Source: Anaerohabitans sp964387285 (lineage in GTDB: Bacteria > Zhuqueibacterota > Zhuqueibacteria > Residuimicrobiales > Residuimicrobiaceae). Taken from it: DNA of 64,000 nt. The stretch covers positions 102,449-166,448 of the forward strand of contig CAYLWO010000003.1 in NCBI GenBank assembly GCA_964387285.1, given 5' to 3'. Position 1 is the first letter of the stretch. Each line of letters opens with the position of its first letter. The notes beneath the pieces were generated by a model. The model was not told the origin of the DNA. It saw only the letters and a program-made list of their open reading frames with translations, and did no database searches. The position numbers were made by a program, and so were the translations under genes. Positions 35,021 through 43,779 of this stretch are shown here, piece after piece.

Positions 35021-36022
35021 TTACGGATATACCTCCAGCGCCCTGCTTTGCGCCAGCAAATTCTCTGGCGGCGTGCCATCCGGAATTTCGCAACCAGCGG
35101 CGCTAAAGCAGGTTTCCCCACCGTTGATAATACAGTCGCCGACCGCTTTGCTTACTTTTGCCGGTGAACCGAAACGCATGATGCTTACCGGATTCTGATT
35201 GCCGCACACAGCGGCCTGAGGAGTGAAAATGTGCGCCGCCCTTTTCAGATCCACCATCCAATCAACATCGATGATGTCTGCGTCGGACAAAACCATGTCC
35301 GATAAAATCGCACTGGTGTCGCCGCAAATATGCAAACGTGTTAATGCACCGGCTTTTTTAACTGCGCTAAAAATTCGCTGTTCATAGGGCAAGGCATACC
35401 GTTGATAGAATAGTGGAGATATCTGCGAAGCAATGGCATCGCCGAGGCCGATGATATCGGCCCCGGCCTGCACTTGCGCAAGGGCAAACGCGGTTTCCTG
35501 TTCACAGGCAAAAGCCAACAGATCCTGCAGCCATGCCGGCTCGTCGCACAGAGCGGTCAAAAGCTGCGTTACGCCCATCAGGGTTGCACTCAGCGCCAAT
35601 GCCCCTTCCACCCATCCCATACTCATTACCTCCGGTCTCTGCTGATGAAAGAGGGCAATAGCCTGTAATCGGTCTGCCATACGTGGACCGGATTCCGGTT
35701 GAACCATTCTGAGGGATAGAATGTCCTGCGGTGTGTTGATGAGCGGAGTTGTGCAAACCGGCAGGTCGTCCTGGGGAAAATGAATCCTGCTGCCCAAATC
35801 ATGCGCTTCGCGATAGGGATCCGAGATGGCCTGCAGTACATCGAGTTGAAAATCCCGCTGCGCGTGAAAATTGGCCTCAGCTAAAACGCGGTAGTCCTGG
35901 TAATATTCAGACAACGGTCGCTGTATATGGTGGCAGGCAAAGATCATCATGATGTTGAAATTGGGGACACGGTCCACCGTCTTGCCCTGCAGCCGGTGTT
36001 GCACTCTCTCTTTACTGTTCAC
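35021..36022 (-). CDS. MtaA-like (uroporphyrinogen decarboxylase family) corrinoid methyltransferase
   Basis: I start at GTG 36022 (333 residues), 7 bases after the aclA stop; a longer frame would overlap aclA. The URO-D superfamily fold begins at KERVQHRLQGKTVDRVPNF. It keeps the zinc signature of cobamide-dependent methyltransferases: His231 and Cys233 in RLHICGDT and Cys311 in FSAAGCEIPDGTPPENL. The HemE arginines are not evident. Such proteins move methyl groups between a corrinoid protein and coenzyme M, tetrahydrofolate or another acceptor. No corrinoid-binding protein gene is in the window. Its tight coupling to ATP-citrate lyase is unusual. Confidence 0.82.
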   Translation of the reverse strand: MNSKERVQHRLQGKTVDRVPNFNIMMIFACHHIQRPLSEYYQDYRVLAEANFHAQRDFQLDVLQAISDPYREAHDLGSRIHFPQDDLPVCTTPLINTPQDILSLRMVQPESGPRMADRLQAIALFHQQRPEVMSMGWVEGALALSATLMGVTQLLTALCDEPAWLQDLLAFACEQETAFALAQVQAGADIIGLGDAIASQISPLFYQRYALPYEQRIFSAVKKAGALTRLHICGDTSAILSDMVLSDADIIDVDWMVDLKRAAHIFTPQAAVCGNQNPVSIMRFGSPAKVSKAVGDCIINGGETCFSAAGCEIPDGTPPENLLAQSRALEVYP

Positions 36023-36029
36023 AATCGTC

Positions 36030-38753
36030 TCAGATAACGAATTGAATTTTATCCTGCGGCGTACGGCAATCCATATCCAGGCCGCGATCACGATGATCCG
36101 CGATTTCCGCAGCAATGCCGATGGCGCGACCATACAGGAATTGTGTAAACGATAAATCCTGCACCATGCTGATGGTGATGCGTTTGGAATGCAAATCCTT
36201 CCACACCAGTTTTAAAATAATCACGGCCAGCACCGCATCGATATTGACGCAAAAGACGTTTTTGGTGACGCCTTCATTGAAAAGCTCTTTGACCAACAGT
36301 CGGTAAAACTCGTGAAAGGCGTTATAGATGCCGCGTTGCGCCATTTCGTCATAGATGAATTTTTCGCGCGGATCGATGTTGACGGCATTGCCTTTAAAAA
36401 CCGGATGGTTGATGCAGGGAATGCGTTTGATCGGTTGCTCGGTTTGTTCTTTTTCCGTTTTTTTATAATCGCGATAATGGCAGGCCGCATCATGGGCGAG
36501 CTTTTTTAAATCGAGATTATGGTTGCGGTCGCCCGGGTCTGCCTCGATCGTGGGGAAATTCTCCAGCAGAAAAGCAATGGCCTCAAATCCATTGCCGCCA
36601 TGGGCCAGCCCCGTGCTGGTCAGAAAACCGAGAAACGCCGTGGCAATGTGATTGCGCGCACTGACCGATTGCTTGGCCCCTTTGGCCGACAGGGTGCCGG
36701 GTCCGTTGGTCAGGGTCAATCCGATCAGGGACTGGAATTCGAACAGCTCGGTCTCATTCGGCTTGCGATTGAACAAGATCGCAAAAGCGTTTTCGGTAAA
36801 ACTGTTGTTCAGGTTGTCGATTTTGGCGTCTATCAGTTCCCGCCAGTATTGGTTCTGTTTACGATCAATAACCGAATAAGCCACAATGCGGCTGATGATG
36901 TAAAAATAGGTTACCGCGTCCTCGACCACCTGTCGACTGATTCGTTTTTCCAGCATGGGCTTCCAGAACAGCGCCACGGCAATGCCGCCCATCAAAAACT
37001 CGTATTGATCACGAATGTCTTTATTTTTCTCTTCTGCCAGATGAATGATGTGCTGCAATACCCGGATGGGAAAAGATTTCTTGGACGATTTTTTGATCTC
37101 TTTAAGAAAAAGCTCGGAAACGTCGGTTTTGCGTATGGGTTCATCGGTGAGCAAATGCACATCAAGATATTCATCCAGGGCCTGCGGAAACGCTTTGGTC
37201 ACATCGCTGATTTCGAATTCGCGGATCAAATCGATTAGGAAACAGGCCGCATCGCGCGCTTTGGCCAGCATTTGTCGATTGCCGATAAGGGCGATCTGCG
37301 AGCCGATGTAGGCGTTGGGCGTGCAACCGTTGCTGCGCGCCACATCCACGAGGTCCATGCGTCGCTCGTCCATTTTCAAAAACAGATTCAGCAAGAGATT
37401 AATGGTGGCTACATCGTCCGCTTCCGGCATCACCTTGGCCAGACTGAAATAAATGTTCTCTTCCATGGAATGTTTGGCCAGTTCCAGAATGGACCGGCCA
37501 TGCAATTCCGAAACCTGGGTCTTGGGATCCATGCGCGAGGCGCCGGATTTGTCCGCCATATTCTGTCGTAAAAAATGCGCGCCCACCTGTTTGTTGATCT
37601 CTTTGATCTGCTGATCATAGGGCGGCATGGCAGTTACCACCGGCATATCCAATTCTTTGGGCATTTTTATCCAGGAATCGCTGATCCATAGTTTCAGCGA
37701 CAGATCGCCCTGGCTTTTAAAATCGCTCTCTTCGCCCATAGCCGCAAACACGGCTTTCATGGCATCAGGAAAGTGCTGGATGGAAGCCACGCGCACGCCA
37801 CGCTTGCCCACCTCTATCCTGGCCGGATTGAAAACCGGCACGCCGAAATAGTCGTCGAACCACTTTTCTTTGGATTCGGCGTCGTCGCCGCTGCCGGCCA
37901 ATGCACCGGCATGGCCGCACGAGCGCTGAATGTCTTTTTTCCAGCGACCGGTAACGCAAACCACAATGGGTTTGTTAAAACCGAACCGTCGTTCCGCAAT
38001 CCAGTCCAGCGCCATTTTTTCATAATAACCGCCCGGCTCCACATAGAGCGCCACGGCCTTGGTGCGCGGATCGTTTTGTGCGGCATATAAAAACTCGGGC
38101 AGGGCGAAATGAATGTAAATATCCTTGCCGGAACTCACCGCTGTGCTGATGCCGAATCCGGCAGAGCGCAGGTACTCGGCAATGGTGGTGGTGAAATTGC
38201 CGGAATTGGAATGCAACGCCACCGATCCTTTTACCAGCGCTTCTGCGGGATTGTCGCCGCCCAGGGCGCCGCCGACGCGTACGTGATCCCACACATTGGC
38301 CACGCCCAGACAATTGGCGCCGATGATGTCTACCCCTGCCTCCTGACAGACAAAGCGACAATTGCGCGAATCCCGGGCCGGCACTTTTTCGGTGACGATG
38401 ACCACTCGTTTGAGTTTATCGTTATAATAGGCCAGTTCGGCAACCGCCTGACTCACCGCCAACGGCGGCAAATAGATGACGCCGATGTCAAAAAAAATGC
38501 CTTGTTCCATGACATCTCGAATACTGCTGTACACCGGGATGGGACCGATCCTGGTCTCCAGTTCGCCTTTGCGTCCATATTGTACGCCGGCAACAATATT
38601 GCCGCCGCTGTATTCGTGCGACACCGGTGTGACCTTGCGGCTCTCGTTGCCCAATATATTGATGACGCACACGCGCGAATCCCGCGTGGCCATTTCTTCC
38701 AGAGAATGAACGCCGAGAAAGTAAGGAAACGGTTTGGTCTTTTGTGGTCTCAT
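36030..38753 (-). CDS. aclA: ATP-citrate lyase large subunit (CoA-ligase plus citrate-synthase-like), long form
   Basis: I start at ATG 38753 (907 residues), 62 bases after the aclB stop. Residues 20-345 are a succinyl-CoA-synthetase-alpha-like part with phosphohistidine His281 in RSCGHAGALAG. Residues about 640-907 are citrate-synthase-like, with His718 (AHGGNGFEA), His783 (CINHPVFKG) and Asp839 (FCVNIDAVLA). Between them lies a helical region of about 290 residues. It includes SNGCTPNAYIGSQIALIGNR (474-493), which looks like a worn second copy of a citrate-synthase helix pair. Chlorobium AclA has about 610 residues, so this form is some 300 longer. The complex splits citrate to acetyl-CoA and oxaloacetate, the key step of the reductive TCA cycle. 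Confidence 0.8.
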   Translation of the reverse strand: MRPQKTKPFPYFLGVHSLEEMATRDSRVCVINILGNESRKVTPVSHEYSGGNIVAGVQYGRKGELETRIGPIPVYSSIRDVMEQGIFFDIGVIYLPPLAVSQAVAELAYYNDKLKRVVIVTEKVPARDSRNCRFVCQEAGVDIIGANCLGVANVWDHVRVGGALGGDNPAEALVKGSVALHSNSGNFTTTIAEYLRSAGFGISTAVSSGKDIYIHFALPEFLYAAQNDPRTKAVALYVEPGGYYEKMALDWIAERRFGFNKPIVVCVTGRWKKDIQRSCGHAGALAGSGDDAESKEKWFDDYFGVPVFNPARIEVGKRGVRVASIQHFPDAMKAVFAAMGEESDFKSQGDLSLKLWISDSWIKMPKELDMPVVTAMPPYDQQIKEINKQVGAHFLRQNMADKSGASRMDPKTQVSELHGRSILELAKHSMEENIYFSLAKVMPEADDVATINLLLNLFLKMDERRMDLVDVARSNGCTPNAYIGSQIALIGNRQMLAKARDAACFLIDLIREFEISDVTKAFPQALDEYLDVHLLTDEPIRKTDVSELFLKEIKKSSKKSFPIRVLQHIIHLAEEKNKDIRDQYEFLMGGIAVALFWKPMLEKRISRQVVEDAVTYFYIISRIVAYSVIDRKQNQYWRELIDAKIDNLNNSFTENAFAILFNRKPNETELFEFQSLIGLTLTNGPGTLSAKGAKQSVSARNHIATAFLGFLTSTGLAHGGNGFEAIAFLLENFPTIEADPGDRNHNLDLKKLAHDAACHYRDYKKTEKEQTEQPIKRIPCINHPVFKGNAVNIDPREKFIYDEMAQRGIYNAFHEFYRLLVKELFNEGVTKNVFCVNIDAVLAVIILKLVWKDLHSKRITISMVQDLSFTQFLYGRAIGIAAEIADHRDRGLDMDCRTPQDKIQFVI

Positions 38754-38815
38754 GAAAAAATTTACCCTTGCAAAGGTTGCTGATTTGATGAAATACGAAT
38801 TTTGTGTTCGCTTTT

Positions 38816-40105
38816 CTAAATTAAAACCGGATTTTCGCTCAAGCGCTGACTCCAGTTTATATAGTCTGTCCTGCCTATTTCTCGCCACCAGCTATCCACG
38901 CGTTTGGCATATTCCAGCACCTGGATCATCGATGTGTCGTAACCGAACATCTTGTAGGGCAACTTTAAGGTGTCCAGAATGTCCTTGCCGTAAAACATGC
39001 CCTTGATCAGATTGGGACCGCCGCGTCCCACAACGGTATAAATGGGAGTTTTACCGTGATGCGACATGTGGTCGCGTAAAGCGTCAAAAATCCCTTTGAA
39101 GGTGACATAGATATCCGTGTTGTTGGCTTTGCCGCCGATGATGAGGAGAACACTGGCTTTGTTGAGCCAATGCTTGAAAACAATGCGGCTGATTTCGTAC
39201 ATTTTTTCATAAGGCGGATTGCCGCCGAAATCGGACGCAAAAATAGCGGACGCGCCCAAAGTTTCTGTGGCCGCTGAATTGGCGCCGCCGCCGAACATAA
39301 AAGGCATGATGCTGCCGTTGGGATTGAGTTCCAGCACGTCACTCTGTCCCTGATAGGTGCGCAGCTGATTGATTTCGGATTCGAACGGAGAGATATCGGA
39401 TTGAAAAATGGTTGCCGGCAATCCCAGCCGCTTCCAGGCAGGATTGTCCTGATCGAACTGCGCTTTGAGATCACAGGCTATGGGGATCAGTTTGCCGTCG
39501 CTTTTCATCATGCGAATGGGATTGATTTCCAGCGTGGTCAGGCCATAGTTGTCGTACAGACTCCACAGCTTGGGCAGATTTTGCACCAGCGGTGAGATAT
39601 ACGCTTCCGGACAACCGGTATCGGTCAACGCATTGGTGATGTCAAAGGATTTCAAGCCGATAAAAGGATCGATCCAGATGACCTGCTTTTTATCAAAGGA
39701 CAGGCTTTCGATGTCCATGCCGCCAAATGGTGAAATGGTAAAGATGGGTTTACGGTGGGCCGTGGAAGCTGCGATACTAAAGTACACCTCAATCTCGGAG
39801 GGGATGAACGCTTCAAAAGTCACGCCGTTGGCATAGACGGTCTTGCTGCCGTATTGATGGCCGGCAAAGTACAACTCTTTTTTGGCCTGTAAGGCATCGA
39901 GCACATTGTCGACGATGCGCACCAGTCCGGCTTTGCCCTTTTTACCTACGCCGCCTGAAAAAAAAGGCTTCACTACCAGTTTTTTATGCTGAGTAAGAAG
40001 CCTTTGAATTTGTTCCTTGGTGGCGTCGGCTGTCAGAAATGGGGCATAGGGAAACTCGACCAGATCCAGCAGCTGAGCGCCGTACTTGAGTCCGGAGATT
40101 TGCAT
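38816..40105 (-). CDS. aclB: ATP-citrate lyase small subunit (ATP-grasp)
   Basis: A 429-residue protein with AAGGA 5 bases before ATG. The ATP-grasp part starts with KKLVVKPFFSGGVGKKGKAG (41-60; Lys46 is the likely ATP-contacting lysine). It continues with FFGGMD-like SPFGGMDIESL and the metal-binding stretch TLEINPIRM. The C-terminal half is a CoA-ligase-beta-like Rossmann domain (SIMPFMFGGGANSAATETLG, IIGGKANNTDI, VVGRGGPNLIKGM). The order aclB-aclA and the domain split match two-subunit bacterial ATP-citrate lyases. First gene of a three-gene minus-strand operon that ends with a methyltransferase. Confidence 0.82.
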   Translation of the reverse strand: MQISGLKYGAQLLDLVEFPYAPFLTADATKEQIQRLLTQHKKLVVKPFFSGGVGKKGKAGLVRIVDNVLDALQAKKELYFAGHQYGSKTVYANGVTFEAFIPSEIEVYFSIAASTAHRKPIFTISPFGGMDIESLSFDKKQVIWIDPFIGLKSFDITNALTDTGCPEAYISPLVQNLPKLWSLYDNYGLTTLEINPIRMMKSDGKLIPIACDLKAQFDQDNPAWKRLGLPATIFQSDISPFESEINQLRTYQGQSDVLELNPNGSIMPFMFGGGANSAATETLGASAIFASDFGGNPPYEKMYEISRIVFKHWLNKASVLLIIGGKANNTDIYVTFKGIFDALRDHMSHHGKTPIYTVVGRGGPNLIKGMFYGKDILDTLKLPYKMFGYDTSMIQVLEYAKRVDSWWREIGRTDYINWSQRLSENPVLI

Positions 40106-40539
40106 AGTATCCTTTGATAATACTGAGGTTACCTATTATTCCAATACAAAAAAACCACAAATATTAGTTTAGGAATTTTCCGGGAAATATCCAAAGGTTT
40201 ATTGGACTGATTTATGCAGGGAACATCAAATTTCAAGGAGCACTTTGCTCATTAAATTTATATTGTTGGAGCCGCTTCCGAGTGGCGACCGTCGGTCAGG
40301 ATCTTAAAAAATCGCGATCGCGGAGAATGATATACTGGATTGGATTTTTACTGCTTGTCTCTTCTTGTCGCGCATGGCAACGAAATTTGGATAAAAACCA
40401 ATTTTTTAAAACTGTCTTTCAAACAAAGATTGAACCGTAACCTTTTTCTCAACTTCATCTGACTTTTTACTAAAGTAATATGACTCTTCCAATATTTATA
40501 TTTTTTCGTATTTCATATTTCCCCTGAAATCCAGTGTTT
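40106..40539. other. 434-base gap upstream of aclB
   Basis: AT-rich stretch between aclB (leftward) and the end of the AEC permease gene. It should hold the aclB promoter, but I see no convincing hexamer pair. It contains one short possible gene on the + strand at 40327-40440 and a small GATCGC palindrome near 40312. Confidence 0.4.
40327..40440 (+). CDS. Possible 37-residue small lipoprotein
   Basis: The frame from ATG 40327 to TAA 40440 reads MIYWIGFLLLVSSCRAWQ and goes on with a charged tail (RNLDKNQFFKTVFQ). The hydrophobic stretch followed by LVSSC is a good lipobox, of the kind found in small entericidin-like or orphan lipoproteins. GGAG lies only one base before the ATG, so the ribosome-binding site is poorly spaced. 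It lies alone, divergent from aclB. It may be chance. Confidence 0.3.
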   Translation: MIYWIGFLLLVSSCRAWQRNLDKNQFFKTVFQTKIEP

Positions 40540-41487
40540 TTAAAAATATCCCCACGTCCTCAACAAGAATATCCCGATGGCTATGGTTACGGAACTAGCT
40601 AAAGTGGACAACAGAATGATATTCCCTGCCAACCGACCGTTGCTGCCCATGGCTTCAGCCATGATATAGCTCGCCACCGCAGCGGGGGAGGCAAAAAAGA
40701 AAAACAGAGCGGCCAGTTCGTGTTTGCTGAAATGCATATACAACGCAGCCAATATGACCATGATCGGAGAAAGAATCAATTTGATAAAAGAGGCGAACGC
40801 AGCCAGCCTGAAATCCTGTTTGACGCCGGTAAAGCTCAGGCTGCCGCCGATGCCGATAAGCGCCAACGGCAGCGTGATGGTTGCGAGTTGATTAGTAGCA
40901 GAATACATAATTTCTGGAATGGTAATTTTAAAAATAGAAAAAGGCAGAGCGGCGGCAGCGGCCAGAATCAAAGGATTAGTCGCTACATCTTTGGCGATCT
41001 TTTTCCAGGGCAGCTGTTTTTCGCTGTGTTGCGTGACAGTCAGGGCAACGATAGCCAGCAGATTATAAGGCGGCATCATAAAACTGAGCAGCACTGCTGC
41101 GTTGGCCAGAGGTGCATCGCCAAAAGCGCTTTTAATCATGGCAAAACCGAGAATGGCAAAATTGCCGCGAAAGCTGCCCTGGATAAAAGCACCGCGGTCC
41201 CGTCCATCCGGCGCCAGCAGGACGCCGACGATCCAGGAGAGTGAAAAGACCACGGCTATGGCGGCATAGGTGAACAACACCAGCCGGCCGTTGAAAGCAG
41301 CGCCAAAATCGGTAACCGCGATTTTACTGAACAGCAGCGCCGGCAGAGCGACGAGAAAAACAAATCGCGATGACACGCGATTAAAGTGATCGTCGATAAT
41401 ATTTTTGCGCTTCAACCATACGCCCAACAGCACAATGATAAAAATCGGCGCAACGATTTTTACGGCGAAAATGATATTTTGTATCAT
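40540..41487 (-). CDS. Auxin-efflux-carrier (AEC) family permease
   Basis: A 315-residue membrane protein with ten predicted hydrophobic segments. Family signs: PIFIIVLLGVWLKRKNIID at the N-terminus, the conserved FIQGSFRGNFAILGFA, and the paired-repeat sequence LALIGIGGSLSF. Bacterial AEC proteins move malate, other dicarboxylates or unknown anions. The start is 23 bases from a strong repeat hairpin (41510-41557), and the next gene upstream on this strand is an MFS exporter. Substrate not inferable. Confidence 0.88.
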   Translation of the reverse strand: MIQNIIFAVKIVAPIFIIVLLGVWLKRKNIIDDHFNRVSSRFVFLVALPALLFSKIAVTDFGAAFNGRLVLFTYAAIAVVFSLSWIVGVLLAPDGRDRGAFIQGSFRGNFAILGFAMIKSAFGDAPLANAAVLLSFMMPPYNLLAIVALTVTQHSEKQLPWKKIAKDVATNPLILAAAAALPFSIFKITIPEIMYSATNQLATITLPLALIGIGGSLSFTGVKQDFRLAAFASFIKLILSPIMVILAALYMHFSKHELAALFFFFASPAAVASYIMAEAMGSNGRLAGNIILLSTLASSVTIAIGIFLLRTWGYF

Positions 41488-41509
41488 GAATCAAACCTGT
41501 ACGGGGTTT

Positions 41510-41557
41510 GGAACGCGGGCGTCCCGCCCGCAGAGGCAACAGGAACGCCCGCGTTCC
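41510..41557. repeat. GGAACGCGGGCGT inverted repeat (family E)
   Basis: GGAACGCGGGCGT (41510-41522) and ACGCCCGCGTTCC (41545-41557) are perfect reverse complements around a CCCGCCCGCAG core. A related half, GGGAACGCGGACGTCTCGTC, occurs at 57558-57577. Just downstream, 41574-41592 is AACGTTCAACGTTCAACGT, which forms the last codons of the MFS gene. Confidence 0.7.
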
Positions 41558-41571
41558 AGTCAGTAAATTGT

Positions 41572-42963
41572 TTAACGTTCAACGTTCAACGTGGTACGTA
41601 TCTCTCCTCTGGCCAGTGAAGCGACTACGCCAATGGAACACAGCGCTGCCGCTGCCCAAAGAATATAATGCATGCTGTCGATAAAACGGCCGTGCAATTC
41701 CGGCGTAATAATCCGCCGTCCCACGAAAACGTTCAGCACCAGCGCGGCCAGTCCCATGCTGAACATTTGTCCCAGTAAACGCATGGTGCTGACCATGGCT
41801 GAGGCGGCGCCGTAATGTCGCTTGCTCACCGAGCTCATGACGGCATTGGTGTTGGGCGAGGAAAAGAGCCCGAATCCTACGCCGAGGATGACCAGATTAA
41901 AAACGATGTACCAGAGCGGTGAGTCAATGGTTACAAAACTCAATAATAAAAGTCCGATTACATTCAACATCATGCCAAAAGAGGCGGGCAGTCGCGGCTC
42001 GATGCGGTCCGAGAGCCGACCGGCAATGGGCGAGGCCAGGGTTTGCACCAGCGGCTGCGCCATCATCAGCAATCCGGCCGTACGCGGCGGCAGTTCTTTG
42101 ATATATTGCAGATAAAGACTGACGACGAAAACGACCGCGGTCGTCGCCCCGTAATTGATCAAAGCCGCCAGGTTGGAAAAAGTGAAAGCACGATTTTGGG
42201 TAAACAGCTGCAGATCGACGAGCGGATGATGCAATCGTTTCTGGCGCAAAACAAACAACAGCATGCAGGTCACGCCGCAGGCCATAAGGGCCAGTCCCTT
42301 GGGTTGCGGTAAAATGGAAAAACCATACAGCAGCGTGCACAGGGCAGCAGCCAATAAAAGCGATCCGGCAACATCAAATCGTTCATTGGGAGATTCGGTC
42401 CATTCGTATTGCAGGTATCGGCGAATGATATAAAGGATGACAAGGCAGACCGGCACGACAAAGATAAAAATGGCGCGCCAGCCGAACCATTGGGTCAACA
42501 GGCCGCCCAGGACCGGGCCGACGGACAACCCCAGATAAACCGCAGCTACATTCATCCCCAGTGCCCGACCCCGTTCACCCAAAGGGAACGCAGAGGTCAG
42601 CATGGCCACGCCGTTGGCAAACATCATGGCGCTGCCGATTCCCTGCATGGTCCGGCTAAGCAACAGCCAGAAAATGGACGGCGCTGCGGCCGCCAGTATC
42701 GAGGCCAGCATAAAGAGAATGAGACCATGGCTGAAAATTCGTTTACGGCCGTAAATGTCTGCCAGTCGGCCAAAAGCCAGGACCAGAACGGCTGAGGATA
42801 ACAGATAAGAGGTGGCGATCCAGCTCATCAACACGGCATCCAGATGAAATGTGCGGCTTATGGCCGGCAAGGCGATGTTGATTCCTGAGGCCATGATGGG
42901 AATAAATGCAGAACTGGCTGTGACTACAATAAGCAGAGCGCGTCTTTGTCTAAGGTCATTCAT
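41572..42963 (-). CDS. MFS exporter, DHA2 (EmrB/QacA) type
   Basis: I start at ATG 42963 (463 residues), which opens with the usual short basic N-terminus and first membrane segment; the longer frame would begin inside the preceding gap. Motifs: the drug:H+ antiporter motif A GRLADIYGRKR, motif C-like YLGLSVGPVLGGLL, and about 14 hydrophobic segments. This is the DHA2 arrangement of multidrug exporters. The C-terminal TTLNVER and stop are encoded by an AACGTTCAACGTTCAACGT repeat, so the tail seems repeat-derived. The nitroreductase gene upstream ends 33 bases before it, possibly co-transcribed. Confidence 0.88.
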   Translation of the reverse strand: MNDLRQRRALLIVVTASSAFIPIMASGINIALPAISRTFHLDAVLMSWIATSYLLSSAVLVLAFGRLADIYGRKRIFSHGLILFMLASILAAAAPSIFWLLLSRTMQGIGSAMMFANGVAMLTSAFPLGERGRALGMNVAAVYLGLSVGPVLGGLLTQWFGWRAIFIFVVPVCLVILYIIRRYLQYEWTESPNERFDVAGSLLLAAALCTLLYGFSILPQPKGLALMACGVTCMLLFVLRQKRLHHPLVDLQLFTQNRAFTFSNLAALINYGATTAVVFVVSLYLQYIKELPPRTAGLLMMAQPLVQTLASPIAGRLSDRIEPRLPASFGMMLNVIGLLLLSFVTIDSPLWYIVFNLVILGVGFGLFSSPNTNAVMSSVSKRHYGAASAMVSTMRLLGQMFSMGLAALVLNVFVGRRIITPELHGRFIDSMHYILWAAAALCSIGVVASLARGEIRTTLNVER

Positions 42964-42995
42964 GCGACTGTCTTTCCGAATTCTGGATAAAATGT

Positions 42996-43580
42996 TCAGT
43001 AACCCTGAACCATCCGGCAAATTTCCTGCAAAGCCTTGCGGCCGGAAGGCTTTTCCCGCTCCTGCAGATCCTGGTCGAGTTGTTTGACATCGCCGTAATG
43101 ACCAATCGCCACGGCGGCTATGATTTCATATTCATTTTTATCGAGCTGCAACACGTCATAGGCCCGATCATGATCAAAGCCGGCCATGGGATGTGTAAAC
43201 AAACCCAAATGGTATGCCTCCAAGGCCAGGGACATAAACGCCGAGCCGCAATCGAATTGAAAGGTGGCGTTGTCACGGCCGCTTTTTGCCCATTTTTTTC
43301 GACCCGCCACATAGAGCAACAGCGGCGCTCGATTGGCCCAGCGCTGGTTGGACGGATTGAGCAGACTGCGAAATTGCTGCAATGCCTCAGGGCCGTCCGG
43401 CAACAGAAAACACCAGGGCTGTTCATTGCCGGCAGACGGCGCCCAGCGGGCCGCTTCCAGGAGAGCCAGCATTTTTTCCTGTTCTATGGGTGTATCGCTA
43501 AAAGCGCGTGGTGACCAGCGCTCGAGAAATTGGCGGTTTATATCGTATTCTGATTGACGATGGTTATGATAAGGCGTCAT
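42996..43580 (-). CDS. Nitroreductase-family flavoprotein
   Basis: The start is ATG 43580 (194 residues), with AGGA 9 bases upstream; ATG 43589 is an alternative. The FMN-binding start FLERWSPRAFSDTPI and the helix EAARWAPSAGNEQPWCFL are typical of the NfsB/SagB-like family. The C-terminal EYEIIAAVAIGHYGD matches the family closing strand. It is a short form of normal size for small nitroreductases. Reaction: NAD(P)H-dependent two-electron reduction of nitro, quinone or similar compounds. Next to an MFS exporter, a detoxification role is plausible. Confidence 0.88.
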   Translation of the reverse strand: MTPYHNHRQSEYDINRQFLERWSPRAFSDTPIEQEKMLALLEAARWAPSAGNEQPWCFLLPDGPEALQQFRSLLNPSNQRWANRAPLLLYVAGRKKWAKSGRDNATFQFDCGSAFMSLALEAYHLGLFTHPMAGFDHDRAYDVLQLDKNEYEIIAAVAIGHYGDVKQLDQDLQEREKPSGRKALQEICRMVQGY

Positions 43581-43779
43581 ACGGGCCATTCCTATTGTTA
43601 AAAAAGCTGATGTGATTAATATATACAGATTTGATTTGAAACGCAACAAGGGCTATTACACGATGAAGCGAATTGAAACATATTGCTTCCTGAATAGCAG
43701 GCAATTTCGTGTTGTGGGTAATGTGTTTCTGCCAGATTTCTGATTAGAAAAATTTTAATGATGCCGGATCCGCCTCGAA

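Noticed and set aside
35021..36022. hemE (uroporphyrinogen decarboxylase of haem synthesis)
   Set aside because: The zinc motif HxC plus later Cys of corrinoid methyltransferases is present and no haem genes are nearby.
43581..43779. A tRNA or small RNA in the gap between the nitroreductase and HAD genes
   Set aside because: No cloverleaf with T-arm GGTTCGA and CCA-type end could be built.
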